The position numbers were made by a program, and so were the translations under genes. This document shows positions 57,316 to 64,000 of a stretch of 64,000 bases of DNA, piece by piece. The stretch is from Leifsonia virtsii. Lineage in GTDB: Bacteria; Actinomycetota; Actinomycetes; Actinomycetales; Microbacteriaceae. The notes beneath the pieces are model-generated. The model did not search any database. It had not been told where the DNA came from and worked only from the letters and a program-made list of their open reading frames with translations. Position 1 is the stretch's first letter. Each line of letters starts with the position of its first letter. The stretch is from contig NZ_JAROCB010000003.1 of assembly GCF_030433675.1 (NCBI RefSeq), positions 186,001-250,000 on the forward strand, given 5' to 3'.

Positions 57316-58134
57316 GTGCGCTACACCGACGCCCCCGCCCGCCGCGAAGAGCTGCTCCGCCGGCTCTCCGCCGAAGGCTACGTGTCCTCCTCGCGGGTCG
57401 CGGAAGAGCTCGGCGTCTCTGAGATGACCATCCGCCGAGACCTGCGACAGCTGGAGGGCGACGGCCTCGCCCGCCGCGTCGTCGGCGGCGCCAGCCTCCC
57501 GAACCTCGGCCACGGCCGCCCCTTCGACGAGCGCGCGGTCACCGGCAGCGGCGAGAAGCGCACCATCGCCGAGGCGTGCCTCGAGCTGCTCGACGGAGCG
57601 GCCACGGTCGCCCTCGACGCCGGCACGACGGTCGCTCCGCTGGCCGGGATGCTGCGGCCCGGCACCACGATCGTCAGCCACTCGGCCCCCGTCATCCAGT
57701 CCGCCATCGAGCGCGGCGACGTGGAGCTCGTCGCCGTCGGCGGCGTCTACCAGAGCGAGACGCGCAGCTTCGCCGGCGCCGCCGCCCGCCGCACGATCGC
57801 CGAGTACGCGGTCGATGTCGCGGTGCTCTCCGCGACCGCCGTCGACACGACGGGCATCCTGTGCGCCAACTCGCTCGACGCCGAGCTCAAGCAGGAGCTG
57901 GTGCGCACCGCGCGCCTGCGCGTGCTGCTGGTGGACCACTCCAAGCTCGGTTCGCGCGCCCCCATCCGCGTGGGCGGCCTCGACCTGGTGGATATCATCC
58001 TCACCGACGCCGGGGCCGACCCCGACGACCTGAAGGCCCTGCGCGACGCCGGTGCGACGGTGGTCGTGGCCGGCGAGCACACGCCCGCCGCGGCCGGCCC
58101 CCTCGGCGACGAGACGGGGGTCGGCGTCTCGTGA
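57316..58134 (+). CDS. DeoR-family transcriptional regulator
   Basis: A 272-residue protein: DeoR helix-turn-helix RREELLRRLSAEGYVSSSRVAEELGVSEMTIRRDLRQLEGDGLARRVVGGA, then an isomerase-like sugar-phosphate sensor with AGTTVAPLAGML and HSAPVIQSAI. GTG 57316, following GGATGGA, gives the usual DeoR start; TTG 57277 and GTG 57289 are in frame but add nothing conserved. It likely represses both the FGGY operon and its own operon. Its stop overlaps otnK (TGATG). Confidence 0.9.
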   Translation: MRYTDAPARREELLRRLSAEGYVSSSRVAEELGVSEMTIRRDLRQLEGDGLARRVVGGASLPNLGHGRPFDERAVTGSGEKRTIAEACLELLDGAATVALDAGTTVAPLAGMLRPGTTIVSHSAPVIQSAIERGDVELVAVGGVYQSETRSFAGAAARRTIAEYAVDVAVLSATAVDTTGILCANSLDAELKQELVRTARLRVLLVDHSKLGSRAPIRVGGLDLVDIILTDAGADPDDLKALRDAGATVVVAGEHTPAAAGPLGDETGVGVS

Positions 58135-59399
58135 TGCGCCTCGGCGCCGTCGCCGACGACGTCACGGGCGCCTGCGATCTCGCGGGCCGCGTGGTCGAGG
58201 CCGGACTCCCTGCGACCGTGCTGCTCGGCACGTCGTCCAAGGCGCCGGACGCCTTCGCGGCCGACGGCCCCGGCTGCGCGGTCGTCGCGCTCAAGATCCG
58301 CACCGCGCCCGTCGCGGAGGCGGTGGCCGCGGCGACGGACGCGGCACGCCTGCTGCGAGCGGCGGGCGCGACGCAGCTCTACCAGAAGTACTGCTCCACC
58401 TTCGACTCGACGGCCCATGGCAACATCGGACCCGTAGCGGATGCGCTGGCCGGCGTTGCCGCTGCCGACGGCACGGCCGTCACCGTCGGCACGCCCGCAA
58501 CACCGGGGTCCGGCCGCACGCAGTACCAGGGCACCCTGTTCGTCGACGGCGTGCCGCTCGCGGAGTCGCCCATGCGCGACCATCCGCTCACGCCCATGCG
58601 CGACTCCGACCTCGTCCGGCTCCTGCGGCCGCAGACCGGGCGGACGGTCGGCCTCGTCCGGTGGCAGGAGGTGCAGCGCGGTTCCGACGCGATCGCCTCG
58701 GCCGTCGGCGACGGCCACACGCTGGTGGATGCGCTCACCGAGGCCGACCTCGTCGCCATCGCCCGCGCGGTACTTGCGCTGGCGGAGGAACGACCGGTCG
58801 TCGCCGGAGGCGGAGCGGGGGTCGCGACGGCGCTCGCACGCGCCGCGGCGGGCCCCTCCGGAGGCACGCCGGCCTCCACGCTGCCGGCCGTGCCGGTGAC
58901 CGGGCGCGTCATCCTCGCCGGGAGCGCCTCCGCTGCGACGCGCGGGCAGATCGCCGCCTTCCCCGGCGAGCGCCTCGTGCTCGACCCGCTGGAGCTGGCC
59001 GCCGGTCCCTCCGCCCTCGACCGCGTCCGGGATGCGCTGGCCGCGCGCGCCGACCGGCTCGCGCCCGTCCTGATCCACGCCTCCCCGGAGGTCGCGGCCG
59101 CCCAGCGCGCGCTCGGCGCCGAGCGCGCCGCCACCCTGCTCGAGGACGCGATCGCCACCCTCGCCGCCTTCGCCGTGCACGAACTCGGCGTCAGCCACCT
59201 CCTCGTCGCGGGCGGCGAGACCTCCGGCGCGGTCACGGCCACGCTCGGCATCGACCGCCTCCGCATCGGGTCGCAGGCCGCGCCCGGCGTGCCGTGGGCC
59301 GTCGCCGACAGCGCGGGCCGCACGGTCGCCGTGCTGCTGAAGTCCGGCAACTTCGGCGGCCCCGGGCTGTTCACCGATGCCTGGGAGGCGGCGCCGTGA
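58134..59399 (+). CDS. otnK: 3-oxo-tetronate kinase (four-carbon acid sugar kinase)
   Basis: A 421-residue DUF1537-family kinase matching E. coli YgbK/OtnK: VADDVTGACDLAGRVVEAGLP at the N-terminus, YQKYCSTFDSTAHGNIGPVADAL, GRTQYQGTLFVDGVPLAESPMRDHPLTPM and the C-terminal nucleotide part LLVAGGETSGAVTATLGI with LKSGNFGG. OtnK phosphorylates 3-oxo-tetronates made from threonate or erythronate. ATG 58134 overlaps the DeoR stop. The dehydrogenase (LtnD) and isomerase (OtnI) of the pathway are not in the window. Confidence 0.92.
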   Translation: MRLGAVADDVTGACDLAGRVVEAGLPATVLLGTSSKAPDAFAADGPGCAVVALKIRTAPVAEAVAAATDAARLLRAAGATQLYQKYCSTFDSTAHGNIGPVADALAGVAAADGTAVTVGTPATPGSGRTQYQGTLFVDGVPLAESPMRDHPLTPMRDSDLVRLLRPQTGRTVGLVRWQEVQRGSDAIASAVGDGHTLVDALTEADLVAIARAVLALAEERPVVAGGGAGVATALARAAAGPSGGTPASTLPAVPVTGRVILAGSASAATRGQIAAFPGERLVLDPLELAAGPSALDRVRDALAARADRLAPVLIHASPEVAAAQRALGAERAATLLEDAIATLAAFAVHELGVSHLLVAGGETSGAVTATLGIDRLRIGSQAAPGVPWAVADSAGRTVAVLLKSGNFGGPGLFTDAWEAAP

Positions 59400-60031
59400 G
59401 CGAGGAGCGCGAGGCCGGGGCCCGGACCGCGATCGTGCGCGCCTGCCGCCACCTCTCCGCCGCCGGCCTGTCGCCCGGCAGCTCGGGCAACGTCAGCGTC
59501 CGCGTCGGCTCGCGCATCGTCGCGACGCCGACCGGTTCCTCGCTGCGTTCCGTGGTCGAGCACGAGCTGGCCGCCACCCCGGCCGACCAGGAGGGCGCGC
59601 CGCGACCGACCAAGGAGCTTCCGCTGCACGCGGCGATGTACGCCGCGCATCCCGAGGCGACCGCGGTCGTCCACCTGCACTCGCCGTATGCCACCGCGCT
59701 CGCGTGCCTGCCGCCCGACGAGCGCGGCTTCGCCCCGCTCCCGCCGCTCACGCCCTACCGGGTGATGCGGCTCGGGGACGTCCCGCTCGTCCCCTACGCC
59801 GCGCCCGGCAGCGCGGACCTCGCCGCCGGCGTCGCGGCCGCGGCGCCAGGGCATCCGGTGCTGCTGCTCGCGAATCACGGGCCCGTCGTCGCCGCCGCCA
59901 CCCTGGACGCCGCGATCGACCTCGCCGAAGAGCTGGAGACGGCGGCCCAGCTCAGCTTCCTGCTCCGGCAGGCGCCCGCGGCCGCCCTGGATGCGGCCGC
60001 CGTCGCCGCGCTGACACCGCCGGGGCGCTGA
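59396..60031 (+). CDS. otnC: 3-oxo-tetronate 4-phosphate decarboxylase (class II aldolase fold)
   Basis: A 211-residue class II aldolase/adducin-fold protein: GLSPGSSGNVSVRVGSRIVATPTGSS, the zinc ligands in VVHLHSPYATALACL, and LLANHGPVVAAATLDAAIDLAEELE. The segment FTPY-like TPYRVMRLGDVPLVPY matches E. coli YgbL/OtnC, which decarboxylates the OtnK product to dihydroxyacetone phosphate. GTG 59396 overlaps the otnK stop. It completes the two last steps of tetronate use. Confidence 0.9.
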   Translation: MSEEREAGARTAIVRACRHLSAAGLSPGSSGNVSVRVGSRIVATPTGSSLRSVVEHELAATPADQEGAPRPTKELPLHAAMYAAHPEATAVVHLHSPYATALACLPPDERGFAPLPPLTPYRVMRLGDVPLVPYAAPGSADLAAGVAAAAPGHPVLLLANHGPVVAAATLDAAIDLAEELETAAQLSFLLRQAPAAALDAAAVAALTPPGR

Positions 60032-60099
60032 GCGCACAACCCCCGCCCTGCAGCACCACCCTCCCCCTCTCGAATCGCTCGACCCCCCAGGAGCACCTC

Positions 60100-62055
60100 G
60101 TGTCCAGCGTCCGCGCTGCCCGTCCGTCCACCCCCGGTCCCGGCGACCGCCCGTCCGGCAAGCACCTCTCCTCCGTCCCGCGCTTCCTGCTCTGGCAGGC
60201 CGCCCGGCAGCCCGCCACGCTGACCGGCGGCGTCGTCTTCGGTGTGATCTGGATGCTGTGCCAGGCCGTCTGGCCCTACCTGCTCGGCCGGGCGGTCGAC
60301 GAGGGGGTGTCCGGCGATTCGGCCCGGCTGTGGGTGTGGTGCGGCGCGCTGCTGGGGGTCGCCGTCGTCCAGGCCGTCACGGGGATGCTGCGCCACCGCA
60401 TGGCCGTCTCCAACTGGCTGCGGTCGTCGCTCGGCGTCGCGCGGCTGATCGGGTACCACTCGGCCGAGACCGGGCCGGCCATTACCGCCACCACCTCTTC
60501 CGGCGAGATCGTCGCGACCGTGAGCACCGACTCCCTGCGCCTCGGGGCGATGTACGAGGTCTCCGCCCGGCTGTGCGGCGGCGTCGTCGCGTTCGTCGTC
60601 GTGTCGATCATCATGCTGAACGCCTCCCTTCCGCTCGGGCTCGCGGTCGTGATCGGCGTTCCGGCGGTCGCGGCGCTGCTGGCGCTGCTGCTGCGCCCGC
60701 TGCGCAGCCGCCAGGCCGTCTGGCGGGAGGAGTCGGGCGGCCTGACCACCCTTGGCGCCGACACGGTGGTCGGGCTGCGGGTGCTGCGCGGCATCGGCGG
60801 CGAGCAGGAGTTCGTAGAGCGCTACGCCCGGCAGTCGCAGCGCGTCCGCGCGGCCGGCGTCGGGGTCGCGAAGACGCAGAGCTGGCTCGACGGGCTCCAG
60901 GTGCTGCTGCCCGGCGCGTTCCTCGTCTTCATCGTCTGGTTCGGCGCGCACCTCGCCATCGACGGCAGCATCACGCCGGGACAGCTGACCGCGTTCTACG
61001 GTTACGCGACCTTCCTCGTGCTGCCGCTGCGCACGGCGGTGGAGGCCGCACAGACGTTCACCGCGGGCGTCGTCTCCGCGCGCCGCGTGCTCTCGGTGCT
61101 GCGCACCCAGCCCGCCGCACGCGACACGGAGGAGGTCGCGGAGGCGCCGGCCTGGGGGTCGGCGATCGAGGACCTCGCGTCCGGCGTCGTCATCCACCCC
61201 GGGCGCTTCACCGCGATCGTGGACGCCGACCCCGACGAGGCCGCCGGGATCGCGACCCGCCTCGGCCGGTTCGACGACGCCGTGCACCGCGAGGCGCCCG
61301 TGCTGTGGGGTGGAGTGGACCACACCCGCGTGCCGGTGCGACAGGTGCGCGAGCGGATCGTCGTCAACGACGCCAACCCGCACCTCTTCGGCGGGAGGCT
61401 GCTCGACGGGCTCGACACGCTCCCGGTCCGCGACGACGAATACACAGACACCTCCACCGGCCGCCTCCGCCGCGTGTCCGCCGCCCTCGATACCGCCGCC
61501 GCGACCGAGACGGTCGACGCGCTGCCCGAGGGCGTGCACGAGAGCGTCGCCGAGCGCGGCCGTACCTTCTCCGGCGGCCAGCGGCAGCGGCTCAGCCTGG
61601 CCCGGGCGCTGCTCACCGACGCCGAGGTGCTCGTGCTGATCGAGCCGACGAGCGCGGTCGACGCGCACACCGAGTCGCAGATCGCCGAGCGGCTGCGCCA
61701 GGCGCGCGACGGACGCACCACCGTCGTCGTCACGGCCAGCCCGCTGCTGCTCGACCGGATGGACACCGTCGCCGTGGTGCGGAAGGGCCGCGTCGTCGGC
61801 ACAGGCACCCACCAGTCCCTGCTGCGCCAGGAGGACGACCTCGGCGACCTCTACCGGGCGATCGTGTCGCGCACCATCAGCGCCGCAGAGCCCGCCGACG
61901 GCGAAGACCTCGATGCGGCGTGGACCGGCTCCATCGACGCCCTGTGGACGGCCACGCACCCGGTGACCGCGCAGCGGCCGGAGAAGACCAGAACCGAGAA
62001 GAAGAAGTCGAAGCGGAACAGGAAGGGGAGCGGCGATGCTGCTTCCGATCGCTAG
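60100..62055 (+). CDS. Heterodimeric ABC exporter half, degenerate nucleotide site
   Basis: A 651-residue protein with six membrane helices (from VVFGVIWMLCQAVWPYLLG) and a nucleotide domain. The signature is intact (FSGGQRQRLSLARAL), but Walker A is lost (IVDADPDEAAGIATRLG, no GKS/T) and Walker B is LVLIEPTS, with Ile for the Asp. A Lys/Arg-rich tail ends it. It must pair with the next gene, whose defects are complementary. GTG 60100 follows CAGGAG; a much longer reading frame upstream is not coding. Confidence 0.9.
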   Translation: MSSVRAARPSTPGPGDRPSGKHLSSVPRFLLWQAARQPATLTGGVVFGVIWMLCQAVWPYLLGRAVDEGVSGDSARLWVWCGALLGVAVVQAVTGMLRHRMAVSNWLRSSLGVARLIGYHSAETGPAITATTSSGEIVATVSTDSLRLGAMYEVSARLCGGVVAFVVVSIIMLNASLPLGLAVVIGVPAVAALLALLLRPLRSRQAVWREESGGLTTLGADTVVGLRVLRGIGGEQEFVERYARQSQRVRAAGVGVAKTQSWLDGLQVLLPGAFLVFIVWFGAHLAIDGSITPGQLTAFYGYATFLVLPLRTAVEAAQTFTAGVVSARRVLSVLRTQPAARDTEEVAEAPAWGSAIEDLASGVVIHPGRFTAIVDADPDEAAGIATRLGRFDDAVHREAPVLWGGVDHTRVPVRQVRERIVVNDANPHLFGGRLLDGLDTLPVRDDEYTDTSTGRLRRVSAALDTAAATETVDALPEGVHESVAERGRTFSGGQRQRLSLARALLTDAEVLVLIEPTSAVDAHTESQIAERLRQARDGRTTVVVTASPLLLDRMDTVAVVRKGRVVGTGTHQSLLRQEDDLGDLYRAIVSRTISAAEPADGEDLDAAWTGSIDALWTATHPVTAQRPEKTRTEKKKSKRNRKGSGDAASDR

Positions 62056-63778
62056 CACCGCGACGGTCCGGGCCACCGGCGTCCGGCTCATCCGCCAGCA
62101 CCGCGGTGCGCTCTCCGTCGTGCTCGTGCTGCACACCCTCGCGGCGGTGGCCGGCCTCGCCGGGCCTGCGCTCATCGGCGTCATCATCGACGGCGTCACC
62201 GGCCGCACGCTGGTCGCGAGCGGCATCGACGCCATCGCACTCATCCTGCTCGGGGCCATCGTCTGCCAGGCGGTGCTCATCCGGTTCGCCCAGCGGCAGT
62301 CGATGGTGCTCGGCGAGGGCGTCTTCGCGCAGCTGCGCGAGGAGTTCCTCGCGACCGTCGCGCGCCTCCCGCTCTCCACGGTGGAGGCGGCGGGGACCGG
62401 CGACCTGCTGGCGCGCACCACCAACGACATCCAGTCGGTCGCGCAGACCGTGCGGTTCGGCGTCCCGCGCATCCTGGTCGCCGGCGTCACGGCCGTGCTG
62501 ACCGTGGTCGCCGCGTTCCTGGTGAACCCGGCGGTCGCCGTCGCGATGTTCGCCGGGGTGCCCATCCTGGTGATCGCCGCCCGGTGGTACCTCAAGCGCT
62601 CGGGCCCGGGATACCAGCGCCAGCTGGCCTCGTACGCGACGCTCGGCGGCACCATCAGCGAGACGGTGGACGGCGTGCGCACCATCGAGGCGCTCAGCCT
62701 GGCCCCGGCGCAGCGCGCGAAGATCGACGCCGCCCTGCGGGAGCGCCGCGACTCGGAGTGGTACACGCTGTGGCTGCGGTCGTGGTTCTTCCCCAGCACC
62801 GACATCGCGTTCCTGCTCCCGGTGATCGTGGTGATCGCATGGGGCGCGTTCCTCGTCGGCGCGGGCGCGGCCTCCATCGGCGCCGTCACGGCGGTCGCCC
62901 TCTACGCGATGCAGCTGGTGTCCCCGGTGGACGAGCTGATCAGCTGGCTGGACGAGATCCAGGTCGGCACCACGGCGCTCTCGCGCATCATCGGCGTCGC
63001 CGACGTGCCGGAGGACCGTCACCCGACCGGCGAGCAGCCGGCCGACGAGCACGTGGTCGCCGAGGACGTGCGGTTCTCGTACCGCGAGGGCACGGAGGTG
63101 CTGCACGGGGTGACCCTCGACCTCGCCGTCGGCGAGCGGCTCGCGATCGTGGGCCCGTCCGGCTCCGGCAAGTCGACCCTCGGCCGGCTCATGGCCGGCA
63201 TCACCGAGCCGAGCGGCGGACGCATCGTCGTCGGCGGCGTGCGGCTGGTCGACCTGCCGCTCGACGAACTGCGCAGCCACGTCGCGCTCGTCACGCAGGA
63301 GCACCACGTCTTCGTCGGCACCATCGCCGAGAACCTGTCGCTGGCCAAGCCCGGCGCGGGCCGCGACGAGCTGGCGCGCGCCCTCCGGGTGGTGGATGCG
63401 CTGCGCTGGGTCGCCGCCATGCCGCTCGGCCTCGACACGGTCGTCGGCTCGGGAGGCGTCGTGCTCACCCCGGCGCAGGCCCAGCAGCTGGCACTCGCCC
63501 GACTGGTGCTGCTCGACCCGCACACGCTGATCCTGGACGAGGCCACCTCCCTGCTCGACCCGACGGCCGCGCGCGACCTGGAGCGGGCGATGAACCGCGT
63601 CCTCGAGGGCCGGACGGTGGTCGCGATCGCGCACCGCCTGCACACCGCTCACGACGCCGACCGCATCGCCGTGGTGCGCGAAGGGCACGTGGAGGAGCTC
63701 GGCAGTCACGACGAGCTGGTGGCGGCGGGCGGAGCCTACGCCGAGCTGTGGGCGTCGTGGCACGGGGGCGGACGATGA
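62036..63778 (+). CDS. Heterodimeric ABC exporter half, ATP-binding
   Basis: A 580-residue ABC exporter with six helices and a nucleotide domain with canonical Walker A (GPSGSGKST), Q-loop (ALVTQEHHVFVG), Walker B (LILDEATS) and switch His (IAHRL), but a degenerate signature (VLTPAQAQQLALARL in place of LSGGQ). With its partner it makes one complete and one dead ATP site. It overlaps the partner by 20 bases and the GH84 gene by four. Cargo is unknown. Confidence 0.92.
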   Translation: MLLPIASTATVRATGVRLIRQHRGALSVVLVLHTLAAVAGLAGPALIGVIIDGVTGRTLVASGIDAIALILLGAIVCQAVLIRFAQRQSMVLGEGVFAQLREEFLATVARLPLSTVEAAGTGDLLARTTNDIQSVAQTVRFGVPRILVAGVTAVLTVVAAFLVNPAVAVAMFAGVPILVIAARWYLKRSGPGYQRQLASYATLGGTISETVDGVRTIEALSLAPAQRAKIDAALRERRDSEWYTLWLRSWFFPSTDIAFLLPVIVVIAWGAFLVGAGAASIGAVTAVALYAMQLVSPVDELISWLDEIQVGTTALSRIIGVADVPEDRHPTGEQPADEHVVAEDVRFSYREGTEVLHGVTLDLAVGERLAIVGPSGSGKSTLGRLMAGITEPSGGRIVVGGVRLVDLPLDELRSHVALVTQEHHVFVGTIAENLSLAKPGAGRDELARALRVVDALRWVAAMPLGLDTVVGSGGVVLTPAQAQQLALARLVLLDPHTLILDEATSLLDPTAARDLERAMNRVLEGRTVVAIAHRLHTAHDADRIAVVREGHVEELGSHDELVAAGGAYAELWASWHGGGR

Positions 63779-64000
63779 CCGCGCGGTCGCCGCTGGCCTG
63801 GCGCGGCGTGGTCGAGGGCTTCTACGGCGAGCCGTGGTCGCACGCCGACCGGCTGGCCTGGTTCGACCGTGCAGGCGCACTCGGGCTCGACCACTACGTC
63901 TACGCGCCGAAGGACGACCCCTGGCACCGCGAGGAGTGGCGCGAGCCGTATCCCGCCGACCGGCTGGCGTCGCTCGCGTCTCTCGCCGCCGCAGCGGAGC
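63775..64000 (+). CDS. GH84 beta-N-acetylglucosaminidase, cut by window edge
   Basis: The first 75 residues are present. WRGVVEGFYGEPWSHADRLAWFDRAGALGLDHYVYAPKDDPWHREEWREPYP is the unmistakable opening of the NAGidase (GH84) barrel, with GFYG and YAPKDDP. The catalytic Asp pair lies beyond the edge. There is no signal peptide, so this copy is probably cytosolic. It overlaps the exporter stop (ATGA) and is the fifth gene after DeoR in the same direction. Confidence 0.93.
   Translation, partial: MTARSPLAWRGVVEGFYGEPWSHADRLAWFDRAGALGLDHYVYAPKDDPWHREEWREPYPADRLASLASLAAAAE

Noticed and set aside
59377-60099. Upstream extension of the first ABC exporter half
   Set aside because: It is the shadow of otnC; the true start is GTG 60100 with a ribosome site and the first membrane helix soon after.
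1-64000. tRNA, rRNA or insertion sequence genes
   Set aside because: No CCA-ended cloverleaf, rRNA segment or transposase was recognised by reading. A tRNA or covariance-model search would be needed to exclude short RNAs.

Overview
The window is very GC-rich, with frequent GTG starts, four-base start/stop overlaps and short gaps. It carries families typical of high-GC Gram-positive soil or plant bacteria. An actinomycete of the Microbacteriaceae (Leifsonia/Microbacterium-like) is the best guess, made from gene families and not from a marker gene. No rRNA, tRNA, CRISPR array or insertion sequence was seen.

Layout. 1-16.4 kb is housekeeping and small conserved genes: a cut Nudix gene, two SRPBCC-type or unknown small proteins, a stand-alone 5'-3' exonuclease, a TetR/tautomerase divergent pair with a clear operator, an aldo/keto reductase, a TspO-like protein, a PrmC-like methyltransferase, an FMN reductase, a FAD-Rieske oxidoreductase, and an overlapping four-gene cluster (two paralogues, a DUF6098 protein and a glycosyltransferase). 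16.4-29.4 kb is sugar uptake and hydrolysis: a FAD oxidoreductase, GH4 and BadF-type kinase operon, a LacI regulator, an ABC importer whose binding protein is encoded apart from its permeases, and a GH38/DUF5054-like enzyme. 29.6-32.5 kb holds an ABC exporter pair and a DUF2087 protein.

33.1-39.0 kb is the most interesting part. It is a lower-GC minus-strand operon that looks like a linaridin-type RiPP cluster: ABC ATPase, ABC permease, two small precursor peptides, a membrane/alpha-beta-hydrolase fusion (LinH-like), a small membrane protein (LinL-like), a SAM methyltransferase (CypM-like) and a third precursor peptide. All three peptides share the sequence PVTATP, followed by Gly/Ala/Val-rich, Cys-free tails ending in Arg.

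40.7-46.9 kb is a glycan operon (ROK kinase, SIS isomerase, GH38 alpha-mannosidase, an alpha-helical-barrel protein). 47.0-48.8 kb has an ArsR/SRPBCC pair and a hydrolase. 48.8-57.2 kb is a six-gene minus operon: FGGY kinase, YihT-like aldolase, Asp/Glu racemase-like protein, GH13 sucrose-phosphorylase-like enzyme, GH31/36-like glycosidase and a tandem metallo-beta-lactamase-fold protein. It is divergent from a DeoR regulator followed by otnK, otnC, a heterodimeric ABC exporter and a GH84 gene cut by the right edge.

Two layers of non-coding structure run across the genes. First, five 18-bp near-palindromes of the type TGTGGNAACGATNCCACA lie in front of the sugar operons, three of them directly after a recognisable -10 box, which suggests one LacI-family regulon. 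Second, there are short palindromic repeats: a roughly 78-bp family with a constant 16-nt loop and co-varying arms (three intergenic copies and one related copy in frame inside the racemase gene), and a second family of about 57 bp (two whole copies and one half).
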